DNA from: Metopolophium dirhodum
Lineage: Eukaryota; Arthropoda; Insecta; Hemiptera; Aphididae
Direction: 5' to 3'
DNA: 64,000 bases
Assembly (NCBI RefSeq): GCF_019925205.1
Contig: NC_083561.1
Span: 23,745,217 to 23,809,216, forward strand
A model generated the notes under the pieces. The model was given only the letters and a program-made list of their open reading frames with translations. It was not told the DNA's origin and searched no databases. The position numbers and the translations under genes are program-made. Below, piece by piece: positions 13,381-26,335 of this stretch. Positions within the stretch are counted from its first letter, which is position 1, and each line of letters opens with the position of its first letter.

Positions 13381-15429
13381 CTGTGAACACAAATAATAAT
13401 TTATACACATTAGAATATTATAATGTGAACGTCTCCGAGGCGCATATTGTACCTGTATAATATGTACGTATATTATTATTACGTATTAAATTTAATTAAA
13501 ATTAAACGCGTCCCACCCCGTTACGACGAGTAGGTATAATACAATACGATCTCGAGAATTATATTATTTTATGGGCACTCAAGTCGATGGCACGAGGGTT
13601 GTGTATGGGTAACCCATGTAGTAATAATGATCAAAACGTTTTTGGTCGGAATTTACAAACCTAGAATATGTAGGTATAGTTGACACACGATCGACCGAAT
13701 TTAATAATTAGTTTATAAAATCACGACACGCGCTGTTGCTGCCGTGAAAATATATAAACGAATTCGTGGTGATTCACATTAGAATGGTTTTTGATGTAAA
13801 GTTTAAACGTTAATCTACTTCTTCGAATAGTTTGATAAACTAATTGTGTTTTAATGTAAGAACGTAATTCGTTCGACACCGAGTAATGGAAAATAATAAC
13901 ATTATATTATATAGGCACAAACAGTATTGTTTTTAATAACATTAATTACTTGTGAATTCAACGGATAGTGGTGGTGATTCGTCGACAGTCTTTGAAAATG
14001 GCTTGAATCGAGCTGAAAAATTAATCGCTTATAATTAATAAAATTGGTTTTTAAAATTAATACTGGTACCTAATATGAAAACACATTTTTAACTTAAGGG
14101 TCTTCAAAAATATTCTAATGAAGAAAAATAAGGTTCAAAATTACTATATAAGTAACTCATCTCCATGCTAAATAATAATTAGCATACACAATATTTATTT
14201 AATATAAGCGGGTCTAAATGAGAGATTAAATAGATTAAAATAAACCTATGCGCGTGCATAGGTTTATTTTAATTGATTCTTCAAGTAGATAATGGGATCC
14301 ACAGAAAATGTGCGTGTTACGTCATTATAGCGATTGACTATGTCGTATGTGTCATTCGAGACGATATATTATAGTTTCGAGTGATATCTTACGAGCAAAA
14401 TAATAACTTTATTTGTATTTGCGGGAACATGGCGACCGAGCGCGCTTGTCTAAGTCTTATGTACATTTGAATGAGTTCACAAGTTATAATATAACTATAC
14501 CTACGCATACATTGGAAGATAAAATTCTAATAGTATTGCCAAAAAATTGATGTACTTAATATATTGTAATAAAGGTACTCACGTCACCGTACAAGTCTTG
14601 ATGGAAGTCGACGGGAGCAGACCAACACTGTTGTTTCGCCACACGTTGGTCGTACGGGTCCGTAGTTGCGGTCAGCAAATCGTATCCACCGTAAACGGCG
14701 TAACCACTGCCGTCGTCCGGTCGATGTTTGGTCACTGCGGGGTGGTAACCGCCGGCGAAAACGTCGTCGTCCCTCGGGTCGTCGGCCAACTCGATGGCGT
14801 TGTTGCAGTAGTCTTCGGCGTAACCGGAAGCTAATGCCGCCGGTGGACAGCACTCGCCCTGCACCCGAGGCTGCACATTCCGGTCGACGACGATCCGCGG
14901 CGCTTCCTTGTGGCATTTCTTCTCCTTCATCCGCCTGTTCTGGAACCATATCTTTATCTGCCGCTCGGTCAAGCTCAGCTCGGCCGACATCTGCTGTCTC
15001 TTGTTCCGCACTATGTACCTGGAAGTCTGGAACACCGTCTCTAGCACGGCCGTCTGGTATTTGGAGTACGTTTGCCTGGACCTTTTGCCGGCACCTAGAA
15101 AAGCGCAGCGCAAACCCCGCGATATGAAAACCGATGATAATACGAGCTGTTTGTATAATATATTATAATACGACGGGTTTTAGAGTCTACTGAAAGTGAT
15201 TTTTTTTACACAAAAGTCTTGTTGACATACATTAATAGTGTGTTGTCTCCCGCTAGGTTGTGTACAAAATATATTGTATTGACTATAGATATAGTATATC
15301 ATAATATTATATTCTCGTCTTACCTTTGACTTCGTGCAGATGAGTTTCGTCTACGACGAACTGCTGCTGCTGCTGCTGCTGCTGTTGCTGTTGCCGCTGC
15401 TGCTGCGGATGCCAGTCGTACGCGGACAT
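13333..15429 (-). CDS. ftz: Divergent Hox-derived homeodomain transcription factor, three exons (ftz-like, possibly zen)
   Basis: Join of 15429-15324, 15094-14583 and 13380-13333 gives 666 nt, 221 residues plus TGA. Seen in the sequence: residues 9-23 are Gln-rich with one Arg; residues 38-97 form a full homeodomain with R5, Q6-T7-Y8, L16, F20, R31, L40, W48, F49, Q50, N51, R53 and M54; the C-terminal part has acidic patches (DDPRDDD) and no known domain. The ATG is the first in frame after a TAG at 15484-15486 and has A at -3. Known for the family: ANTP-class homeodomains with Q50/N51 bind TAAT-type sites in the nucleus. The QTY arm and a YQT motif favour ftz or Antp ancestry; zen usually has TAY/TAF. 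The short N-terminus, with no YPWM and no LXXLL, is unlike classical ftz and recalls zen. The gene identity and symbol are tentative (about 0.5); a homeodomain gene here is near certain. Confidence 0.88.
13381..14582 (-). other. Intron 2 of the homeobox gene
   Basis: 1202 bp between donor GTGAGT and acceptor ACAG. It is AT-rich and contains a perfect 18-bp-stem hairpin at 14234-14273, annotated separately. No other coding sequence or repeat family was recognised in it. Confidence 0.6.
14234..14273. repeat. Perfect 18-bp-stem hairpin with GCGT loop, inside intron 2
   Basis: ATTAAAATAAACCTATGC, then GCGT, then the exact complement. It lies in the homeobox gene intron, about 310 bp beyond the exon 2 donor. 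The stem carries TAAA/ATTA-type core motifs. Function unknown. Confidence 0.9.
14583..15094 (-). CDS. ftz: Homeobox gene, coding exon 2 (homeodomain)
   Basis: Acceptor TTCTAG at 15100-15095, then GT GCC GGC AAA AGG, which completes Gly36 and opens the homeodomain. The exon carries the whole homeodomain (residues 38-97) and the acidic C-terminal region through residue 206. It ends ...TAC GGT GAC before GTGAGT (14582-14577), a strong donor in phase 0. If that donor is not used, the frame runs nine more residues to TAA at 14556-14558. Confidence 0.9.
15095..15323 (-). other. Intron 1 of the homeobox gene
   Basis: 229 bp from GTAAGA to TTCTAG, AT-rich, interrupting the Gly36 codon just before the homeodomain. 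An intron close upstream of the homeobox is usual for insect Hox genes. Confidence 0.85.
15324..15429 (-). CDS. ftz: Homeobox gene, coding exon 1 (polyglutamine N-terminus)
   Basis: Encodes MSAYDWHP, then a CAG/CAA run broken by one CGG, then FVVDETHLHEVK. It ends in AAAG followed by the donor GTAAGA at 15323-15318, leaving one base of a Gly codon (phase 1). Eight pure CAG codons in a row make the tract prone to length change. There are no in-frame ATGs between the upstream TAG (15484-15486) and this ATG, so the start is well supported. Confidence 0.85.
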
Positions 15430-15860
15430 GGTTGTCGGTCGTGTGTTCGCGTGTACCGGGTCGGGTTCCGAAAACCGACTAACCTATAAATCAGTATACG
15501 CGAGCGATGGACCCTCCCGCGGCCGGGGATCGAGTCCGGCGAAAATTTAGGGAGATATATTCGTCGACGGGGCGGAGGTGTAGGGGAGGGACAAAAACAC
15601 AATGAACTCGATAAACAGAATCCGTGTCTCGCCTTTTGTGTCACCGCCGGGGAGGTGCCACCCTCGGTCGGACTGCGCGCGGTCTCCGCTCTACCCCTCC
15701 CCCCGTCGGCGGCCGGCTTTCAGACGCTCGCGACATATCGTCGACGCAGGGGAGTGTGCGATTTTTGCGCCCGGCCTGAGTAAATATACACAGTGCACAC
15801 CGTGGTGATGTACAGCAGCAGCAGTAGGGCATTGGGTGATTCACCTATATTGTATAGTAT
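15430..15860 (-). promoter_or_regulatory. GC-richer 5' flank of the homeobox gene (5'UTR/promoter region)
   Basis: About 400 bp, markedly richer in G and C than the flanks, lies directly upstream of the ATG. It should hold the 5'UTR and core promoter. No convincing TATA plus initiator pair was found at correct spacing, so no start site is assigned. Several long open frames here are composition artefacts. Confidence 0.4.
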
Positions 15861-18800
15861 TATATTATGTGTACGTATACATTGTTTGAACGGCCATGTC
15901 GATATATCATAATGTATAATATATGTGTATGTGTGTGTGTGTGTGTGTGTGGCACGCGCTCATCCAAAATCCCTTTCCGACGGATTCAGCACGCACACTG
16001 CGACGATATATATTATATCGTTATTTTATTCGTTTATATTATGTTTGCACTTATTACAATAATAGTATTATTGTAGACTAGACTATATATTACAGTGTGG
16101 TCCGTCTGTATAAATTGTATATTTTTCGATGTCGTCGACCATCGCATCAGCTGCGTTATTAAATGTTCGTCACGTTGTACGGGTCATCTATACATAATAA
16201 TATTGTGTATCGTCATAATATGGTCGAATCTGTCGTCTGATACATAACTTTTATTTTAATTCAATTACTGGCGTGTTAATTAGGTATATAAAATAATTTA
16301 AAAATATAATATATCATTGTCTCGAGCTATCATAAACGTTCAAACGGAATATAACAATAATCGCAGTACCGACATAAATCTTATTCGTTATCAAAGATTG
16401 AGCTGTACGATGTGAGTTATTTACAAAACACGCTTATATAAATCGATTCGTGTAACATATGTTTTTAATTAAGTGTTTTTTTATCCAATTAAATCATTTT
16501 CTTGACTATTGATATCGACAATATGAAAATTATTACGTTTAAAATAAATAAACAAACATATTAAAATAATAATGATGTTTGATGATAGTGCCTATAATAA
16601 TAATAGATAAAAACAAATCGAATTTAATAATTATTATTCATATTAATTACTATTGATCGATATCCATTATATTGGACCGTAAATGTATATAATAACAGTA
16701 ATAGATCGTGTCTCAGCTGTTCTATTAGTCATGCCCTCATGTATTTTAAAAATGTGTTTATGCGTGCGTGTATAAGAGGTTCTGAGTTAGGTCTTTAGGT
16801 GCAGTTTAAAAATATTTTTTTTTGTTTACTGTTTTATTTTAATTTTTGAAAACATTCCCTGCCGATCTCTTAAAAATCAAAAGCTAACTGTTAATTAAAC
16901 GCACGCGTATAGAAAACAAGGAGATAAGACCTTCAGACAACATAATATGTTATTATTATTATTATAATTATAATTTATAATGAACTTTGCAATACCTATA
17001 TCATAATAATTAACAGCTTATGTTTGTGTCTGCGTAATTCAGAATAAATAATTGATTTCCTAGACCTCTATTTTTTTACCTTTATATGTTTACTTTGTTG
17101 ATCTATCAAAACGATCGTGCTGTAATCGACACAGTTATTCATTTATCATTTATCATTTATCATTTATCAGACAGAATAATATATACCTATAGCAGCTAAG
17201 ACATCTAAAAAAGATAACTTGTGCTTAAAACGATTGTACAACTATATATACCTATTATGTATCTGACCTACAAGTGAGATCACGGTAACATAAAAAAAAT
17301 ACAATTGATTTATTCAACTATTATTTGTTATGAATTTACGATAGATAATTTATTTATTGTGACTCACCGCCGTGTCGATATTACCACCGTGTGTGGTATA
17401 ATAAACACATTTAACTATAACACATCGTAAACGATGCAATGACGATAACTTAATTCGCTTATAAATGTGTCACACTGTATTTAACACGTTTAATAATTGT
17501 ACTTGTCAGTGAATCTATGACTGGACAAAGAGATCGGCTAAAGAATAATTGATACCTGTGATGAGTTATTGAGCATGATATATAATAATAAGGTGCATAA
17601 TATTATGCGTTGACGTTACGTCATACTCACGTCCACCACCATAATATACAAAAATCTAAAACGAAACTCAATTATCCACCTTTGATAACTCCTTAGGATC
17701 CGTCACTGATTGTATACTGAATCTTGCACGCCTATATATAATATAATATATATAACTAACATTATACAACGTCCGTTTCTATATGTGGCTATAGCGGACT
17801 TCATTTAAAAACAATTTTTGTTTAATGAAATATTTTTGAGAAATAAACGTATTTCATTATAATATTGTGTAACGAATTTCTCTATAATATGAATTTTTTT
17901 TGTTGTCCAATGTAAAAACATATGACGTTTCACGATATAATATTATATTGCACAGGGAAATTAATGAGAGTCGGCGATATCTTAACCCCAAAGATTGCAA
18001 CGTTTGTTTTGTATAATATATGTCAGGTCCGAGTGTATAAATTTGTAGTATTTGCATTTTGCAGGCGTACAAAGCACGATTAATAATACGTTTTTATTTT
18101 CGAATTGAAAAGAAAGATCGCGTCTAATCCACGTAACGATTGTCCGATATTCGCATTTTAAACCTTTCTTAAAATAATCGTCCATGAATGATATATTTTA
18201 TGGAGTACCTATAAAACTAAGTCCTGTATATTATTAGTTTTGACGACCATAATATTAATAACGATAGTGGTTACATAATAATATAATGAACGCATTTTGT
18301 CCGGGTCGTAATTATTCGTCACCATCGCGAAAGCTCTGCAAATCCCCGTATAGTCACTCGATTCGAGTCGGACTCATTAATTAGGGTGCGAGTGGACTTT
18401 ACATGCGATTTGCATACGTTTATCGGTATCACGGTGCAGGCCCCTCTCCCGATTACAGTAAGTTGTAGAGGGAGTCATTAACACACGCACATGTGGACCC
18501 ACAGAATCCATATAATTGAAAGTAATAACTATAATAAGTGTATAATACATTATATAATAATTGTAATATGTAAACGAACCGAAATCCGAAGACTTGTTGA
18601 CGATTTGACCACGGCGCAGCACAACGTCATCACGTGATTCGATGGAGGGAGAGTTGTATTATGGCGTGGGGAGACAACGGAAATTGGACCAAGGGTCAAG
18701 TTCAATTATTATTCTTATTATTATTAATATTATTATTATCGAATCGCTGCAGTGTATACCGAGTATACGTATTTATAATCATTATTGTCGGTATAGCGTT

Positions 18801-21800
18801 ATTTCACGAGGGTCGGTCCCGGAACCGAGACAACACCCTCTCTTATTAAAATATATTATATAAAAGTACGCGTCGAGTTCTTTAATAAGACTGCTAGCTG
18901 CTGTTCGTGGTGACAGTGTCTTCTGTTATACATAACTACTTCGACTGTACTACTGGGATTCGACCTAACCAGTATTTTGTTCTATTTGTAGACGATAATT
19001 GTTTATTATATTAATATAGACATTCAAGATTCGCACATGAAAAATGTACACGTTATATACCTTATTTTTTCGTATTATCGAGGACCGGGGAAGAACCGCG
19101 ATTTGCGTTACAGCTCCCCGGCCCACATTAGACACGTGACACGTCATATACCTACATGAAGTGAATAGTACAGATATATCATATTGTATAGGCTTGATAC
19201 CAAAAGAACAGTTACTTATTTAAATCGTTACAGGTATATTCTCCAAATAGTTACGCCATATTGAATAGTGATATAATACGGATCGGTGTTATGTTGTTGT
19301 TTTGAAACACCGTTGATTTAGTGTAGCTGTAACACGCGTTACCTCGCAAGTACTCACAACTTAACTATATTAGTATTCTACGTATATAGATAACAGATAG
19401 GTAAAGATATAAAAATGTTTTTTCAAAATTAAATTTTACTAAAATATAAGTTATTGTAGCCAATTAAATGGATCACCTTGCATTACACGTGTAAAAACAT
19501 ATTATCGTGACGTGATAATATAAATGGTGGGCCGAGGTGTCAGCTATATCTAATAAGTAAACCGGGTGCGTGAAATTTTTATATGATTATACCGCGCCTC
19601 GTTCTTATTGGCACGCGCGTTGTTCAAGGCTGGTTTCGAACGGTTCTCGAATTGTGTGTAAGTACATTTTCACGAATTCTTAGAATATAAACATTCAGCA
19701 CCCGAAGCTCTACCTGTAACAACATCCTCATTTAGGTATACGTTAAAAACGCACGTCGCCGCGGCTATGGTGATTAAAACTGATCATAATGTTCACATTA
19801 TACATTTCCAAGGACCGCTGTATACCAATATACATTATACCTACATATACCATACTCGTGACTAGGTGTCCGGAAATACGTGTGTATGCGTACTAATTAT
19901 ACTCGCCAATTATTATCAATCGTATCGGAAAATATTTCAAGCTGACGGAAAATTATTCGGGATAACCATTATCGTATAATGACGCTGCTGTCCACGCGAC
20001 TGTGGTAGGATCTACCACCGCCCGTAGCGGTTTTTCGAGTATAATATATTATTATGTGTCTGTGTAACATCTCTATATATTGTCTTCGCTCGCACGAGTA
20101 TATAGAATAGGTAATGGTCTTTAAATGTTTTACTCACATTGTTGCGACGACGTGATTGTGGGACTAATATTCTTAGAAATCCATTTCGCACATCATCGCT
20201 GAACAACATTATAATGATATTATATAGTATTGCGTTGTTGCGAGACGCGTGTGTCATTTTTTAGTAGGTATGATCGTACAATTTTAACCACACTCGTTGT
20301 TCACGTCATGTGCATTTGCCAAGAAAACAAACAATTCTTGATGATTTTTATTTCTATAACGGTTGGATTGTGTGTGGATTATAAATGTTCAGTATCGATT
20401 AAGATATTATATAAACTATTGATTATCTATGATGCATGGTTAATGTACTAAATTATAAATAAAAAATTATTTAAATATCATATAATTTAAAGTCAGACAT
20501 ATTTTTTGAAACATTTATCGTTTACTCAACGAAATAATTTTATATAATGAACATGTTCAGTGGGGTCAGTTATCTTCTTGAAGAATAAAAAAAAATAAAA
20601 ATAATAATATTTTCTGGATCTGGGTACCCTCACATTTATTAGGTATTAAAATAAAATTGCACTACGTGAAAATTTTCGAAAATTGTGGAAATAACAACAT
20701 TTTATTTCTAGACTAACTACCTACCATTGTTTCGGACAGTCGTGTGTCACAAAAGATTTAGCCTATTAACCAGTTTTTCCGATGACAGTAAATATCAGTG
20801 CCATATATATTATGTCTGAACATCACGAAGACTATAATAACAATAATCGTCGTTGTTCGTAAACACTAAATAATCAATGGACACTATATATTATAATATT
20901 ATGTACATGAAAATCGTATAGTACCTACCTAGTATGTGAGCATGGCGAGTTCCCCTATAATACTGGTTGACATTTATGGCTTTTGGGTTCACTACAGTGT
21001 AATTAAATCGCATACGCTAACAATTAGCCACATTATGCAGTGTGGGTCGATACCCGATGGGGACGAATAGAAAATCTCCATTCAACAGTTTGTACCTATT
21101 ATAATTATTTATAATACGCGCGTAAAATAACAACAGCGATAATAATGAGCAATAAAACACAAAAACTATGGTTTTACATTTTTTAAACGTCAGTATAATA
21201 TTAAAACAAATGATAATAATAATAATGTATTAACATCGGCGAGACGACCGACGACGGAGCAATGGTGATTTGAACTTTTTTGACAGTAAAAATGAGAAAA
21301 CGCCGCATTGTTTTTAGTCATTTATTTGAAAGGGGTCTTGTAATTTGAATGGAAGTATTTCCATTATAGAGTGCGGAGTAAAAAGAAAGAAAGAAAGTGG
21401 TATGTTGGACCCTTTTGTAATGTTTATCTGAACATGCCACGATAAATCAATCGCACTGGCATGCCACTCGGAATAAGAACATCCCTCAATAAGATATCTG
21501 TACGTTCAGCAGTACCTATATAGACATTATATTTATATATATTTACACTTTTTGTATTTCATTCAACTAACGATTTTAAATGGACGTCCACCAAACATTT
21601 ATATTTTATCGTATTTTTTTCTATGCGCGCATAACCATAGGGTATTATAGTTATTATAATATGTTAGACTTCTTAGCATTTTGTTAAGTGTGATTGGCCA
21701 CATAAACATTTAGGGTCAATTATTATTGAACTGTCCTGTGATAACATATTATTATTATTACGAATTAAGTCGTAATTTGGACACCACAGCATGTTGGATC

Positions 21801-23614
21801 CGTGGGTTTCTAAACAGTATATTATAATAGTATAAGTATTGTATTCAAATCAATGTGTTTTGTATCAGCGCTAACGTATCCGTTTTCACCGGTCTCCGAC
21901 GGACCGTCAGTGTAGACCGGCTCTAAATATGTTTAATTATGTTATTGGTGTTTATTGGTCTATTGTAATGAGGCGGGTTAAGAAATGTGTTGTACCTATA
22001 CGGCGTCTAATAAAGAACTTTGAGTAAAATAATTGCAATCAGTATAACTTTACTGTACAAAAATTAAAAAAATCAAATCAATTTTTTTTCACGACGATTT
22101 ACTTATCTACAACATAGATGATGTTATACACTAGGTATAAGCTGTACGTTTTAGAATGGATTCGATTAAATAAAGACACGTCGAGTCCGCCGCTGTGGCA
22201 GCTATACTAGTAAAACCTTTCGATGGGGTTTCGGACTGCTGTTTACAACTACTGAATTATTTATTCTTTGTCGATTAGGTTGGCCGTTTGGGATATAATA
22301 CGTCCAAATAGATTATATTATATAAGTATAGGTACTATATGTATTGAATATAAGAGCGACCATCAGGTAATTTTTGGATCGGATGGACCAGAGACAACCG
22401 GCAGAATTGTAAAAATTCGTGTTTTTTATTTCTTAAATGTTTCAACTTTAAGGAATATAATATTATTATGGTTTTGCGAGTTTGATTTGAAGCTATCGGA
22501 TCCGGCTAGGTGTTTATTAAGGGACAATAATTTGGAAAACTTCTAGTTACGTAATAAAATCTAATCAATAAATGACTTAGGCACAGGAAAACACGTAGAA
22601 TTCTCGGATTTTGATAATTTTCTGTACATTTGAAAGAGGAAAACATTATTTAGGTCGTATATTAAATTCTGATTTTGGAATTAACATAAAACGACGTCAA
22701 AAAATATACATAAAAATGCTTGACAATTCGTTATTTATAATAGAACTTCTGAAAGGTTAATTTTAAAAAGCCGAGTCTTCAGAATAATATTTTAGAACAA
22801 TATGTATCATGTTTCTTTTTTTTAAATAATTTATTTTATCTTCACTAAAACTTAATTTTATGTACTTTGACTGGCAGGTTGATTCCTTTCTTTCTAGGGG
22901 TAGATCCCCATCATGGTTCGGGGGACACTTATTTTGCTCGCCCACCGATGAACATCTGGTAACGTATTCAAAAATATACACACACACACATAAGTTGACA
23001 ATATAAATAAAAATACTAAGAACGTGTGATCAGTTATCGTGTGGTGTGTAACAGCAGCAGAACTCATATTAATATTATAATATATTATGTATAGTAATAA
23101 GTGTATATATATATATTATATATAGTTATGCAACCGCCAAAAATTACACAATGCCATACACTCGGCATCCATTGTACCCGACACCTAGGCACGATACGCG
23201 TATATTATGTTATATTATATTATGTAGATACCGTATAGATTACGTTTCGAGTATATCATAATATTATACGATTGCGATCGAATAGTTGTATTAACAATGG
23301 TGCGTGTACACAACATTATATTATTATACATTAAATCTTATAGGTATAAGGCATACGCGTATAACAACCAATCCACTCGGATTTCGAAAAAGTAGCAAAG
23401 GTGTGTTCGAAAGTACGTTTTTAGATTTTTTCACGAGGAATATAATATTAATATTATTATTATTAAGTTATAATGTTTGACGACGAAAAACGTAATATAG
23501 GTAATAACTGCTGTGTGCACGGTGCACTATGAAACTGTTGTTATATATATATATATGTGTGTGTGTTTGTTATAATGTGTATTTAGACTGCGTTGGCATT
23601 ATACCATAATATTA
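15861..23614. other. Intergenic, no gene recognised
   Basis: Long AT-rich spacer upstream of the homeobox gene, with a short GT tract near 15929-15951 and a heptamer repeat at 17141-17168. Scattered short open frames show no conserved domain. Candidate Hox-type regulatory DNA cannot be pinpointed by eye. Confidence 0.55.
17141..17168. repeat. Tandem heptamer ATTTATC x4
   Basis: Four perfect copies in direct order. Confidence 0.95.
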
Positions 23615-23946
23615 TACTAGCTGACTCCGTGCACTTCGTAGCCCGTTAAAAATGCAAATCTATATGATTCAAACTTTGGTCAATCCGTTATTTAATATTT
23701 TAAAACAATTAATTATAAGAATACTGTAAGCTGTAACAAATAGCAACCATTCATAAACAAACATTTTAATCGTAAAATCCTTTCTTAAATTTTCAATAAA
23801 AGAAAATTATAAGGACCATTTATCGAGATAACAACCTTCCTATATTTGTAAGTTGGACCAAATCACACACATTGAGCATAATCAAAATCGATTAAGTAGT
23901 TTTGGAGTGCATTGCACGTAAGCTCCGTTGTATGAGTGATTTATAT
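23615..23946. mobile_element. Decayed interspersed repeat of a type common in insects
   Basis: It opens TACTAGCTGACTCCGTGCAC and ends with a stretch containing AATCGATTAAGTAGTTTTGG. From memory, such start and end strings occur in fragments of widespread insect repeats, often non-LTR retrotransposon remnants. No reading frame survives. The class is uncertain. Confidence 0.45.
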
Positions 23947-24362
23947 ATTACCTATGATATATACAATATACATACAAATATGTATACCTTATACTATATA
24001 TTATGTATAACTACTTGGGTATATAATTATTATTATTACATAATATTATGATAAGATATAGTTCTCGGCCGTCAATATATCATACGACCTATGAATTATT
24101 ATGATATTCTTATACGGTGTACGATACAATAATATATATTTATCGGACGGCGCGTATATTATGTATACAGTTTTCGGCTTGGCATATTTTACGGGCTTGA
24201 ATCAATTTGTTAACGATTTAAGCAACCAATTTTTTTTTTATTGTAATACACACTCGTACACACACACACACACACACACATATATGTATATTACTCCGAG
24301 CAATCATATCGCAATCGACTCGTTGACGGTGGCAATTTACGCGGTGCACACAAAGCGAAAAC

Positions 24363-24398
<36 letters not shown>

Positions 24399-25804
24399 CG
24401 CGAGAGCAAAGCACATACAATTGCGACGGGGAAATCGATCTGGCCTAATAGCCCGTTAAGTCCGTAAGCACCGCTGCCGCCATATGTGGTGTAAATTATT
24501 CGGGAAACGTTCGGAATGAAATAGAGCGAAAACCTTACGCACATGGCGCGCCCGCGTATATATTATATTATAATGCGGTGCAGTCGCCGGGCCGACATTG
24601 GTCGTATTGTAAAAAAAAAAAAATTGCACGCCGTGTGGTGGGCGGCAGGGGCTGAGTCGGCGGCTCCCGCGAGAAACCAGTACACATAATATCATAATAT
24701 ATATATATATATAGCAAGTATAATAATGTAATATATATAATTTGGATTTAGCTGTTGGAAAAGACATAAAAAAAAAAAAAAAAATAGAAAAAAAATGTGC
24801 TCCCCGAAAATAATGAAACATTGTCAACCGACACAGAAAACACAATTATACCATTGTGCGGCTGCTTCTGCAGTAGTGTAGTACGACTGCTGCGCGAGCG
24901 GGCGACGGTGGAATTGCGAAAACGTCTATCGAAATCGATTTATCACGTCGGACGTTCGGATGCCATACGCACCGCATTTAAGGTCCGTCCACCGTATCTA
25001 AATTCCCCGTTTGCCGAAAAAAATAAAAAACCATTACTTACTGCAGTTGTATGATATGTGCGTGTGCACTAGCTGTGCATTACTATTGTGTGTTTAAAAT
25101 ATTTAAAAAAAAAAATAATAATAATAATATATATCCGATATAAAAATATATATATTATATTATATATGGACACGTTATAGTATAGAAAAATGATGTAGAT
25201 CAGCAGCGTCTCTGCCGTAGCGATAGCCACCGCGAAGAATTAAACGTCTTTTTATATATATGTTTTTTTCTGCTTTCGGATAACGCGCGTGTCGGCTTCC
25301 GCAGGGTTTAAACATAAAGATTTATCGGTGCCATACCGGCCCGACGCCGACCGACCGACCGACTCCTCCGCGGGGCGCACGTCGCATTATCTCTTAAAAA
25401 GGTCGTCTTTTCCGTTTTCGAAAACCGCAGCGGTTGTCTGCAACACATATTATGTTATACATGCATGGTAAACATTAAACACGAATTCTTTAGCCGTACA
25501 CGTATTATTACGTCATATATACAATAGGGTTGTTCCCGCACTCGACATACTATAAAAACGATCGTTATGAAATAAACCGAATCGGTGATATAATAATAAT
25601 ATTGTATAATGCGCCATACCACGTGTGACTATCAACAGGTTTACAATGAATTGCGTTTTGAACTCCTGGATGTTTTTTTTTTCATTTATTTGCAATAATT
25701 CAATAAAGTTTTGAAGTTTATTTCCCATACATAATATGCGTATTATATATACGCATTTAATAGAGTTAAGTCGATTCGGTCAACTATATATATACAAGGT
25801 TCGG
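23947..25804. other. Intergenic with GC-richer island 24300-25450, no gene recognised
   Basis: Contains (AC)n tracts at about 24258-24280 and 24365-24395. An 85-codon plus-strand frame at 24797-25054 has no recognised domain and uses a TTG-type start, so it is not annotated as a gene. The island could be regulatory or a non-coding exon. Confidence 0.45.
24365..24395. repeat. (AC)n microsatellite
   Basis: About 15 AC units; a shorter AC tract lies about 100 bp to the left, at 24258-24280. Confidence 0.9.
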
Positions 25805-26335
25805 ATTCACTAAGCATTATCACCCATTTAATTACCATTTAACAATCAATTTATTCAAGTTCTGATTTTTAGAATTTTTAAATATACTTAAAGGCCATAT
25901 TTTCAAATTCTTGAGATTTTTTCAAGTATAGTTGTTTAAGGAGTGTCCTGTGGTGATATTAACTTCTGTTTTTCAAACTAAAGCCCCCGGCTTTATTACT
26001 CTAAATTATTCAGTCTATATTTTTTTTGAAATTTTTGATGTACTTAACTCAAAATTTGAACGAGTAGTTTTTCAGTTATTAAAATTTTTATACTACGCAT
26101 ATTATTCCTTAAAAATGGTTTTATGAAAATAGAAAATAGATGTGATATTGGACCTAGTTGTCATTTGAAAAACAAAAGTGTGTATCCCCAAGACAGGGCA
26201 GAACACTTCTTAAGTAATACAAAAAATATAAAATATTTGAAAATTTGGTATTTTACTTATAAATTCCATAATCAGAATTTCAATAAATATTAAATTCATT
26301 AATAAATGAAAAAATTGGGGTGAGCATAATTGGCA
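25805..26335. mobile_element. Diverged long foldback element
   Basis: Left-arm landmarks recur as complement on the right: GCATTATCACCC (25813) against GGGTGAGCATAAT (26318), ATTTATTCAAGTTCTGAT against ATCAGAATTTCAATAAAT, and an inner GGAGTGTCCTG / CTGTTTTTCAAA block. The arms are about 200-250 bp and well decayed. No coding capacity. Confidence 0.6.

Noticed and set aside
14556..15113. A single uninterrupted 185-codon minus-strand reading frame containing the homeodomain
   Set aside because: Its first codons lie in intron 1 and its last ones beyond a strong splice donor; the spliced model with exon 1 and matched phases explains the gene better.
14584..15127. Long Arg/Ser-rich open frames on both strands over the homeobox exon
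   Set aside because: Frame-shifted or antisense shadows of the GC-rich homeobox exon, with no domain.
17141..17168. Short regularly repeated unit as a CRISPR-like array
   Set aside because: Four adjacent heptamers without spacers; a simple tandem repeat in a eukaryotic genome.
24797..25054. 85-codon frame ending KPLLTAVV in a GC-richer island
   Set aside because: No ATG start, no recognised motif and no supporting splice sites.
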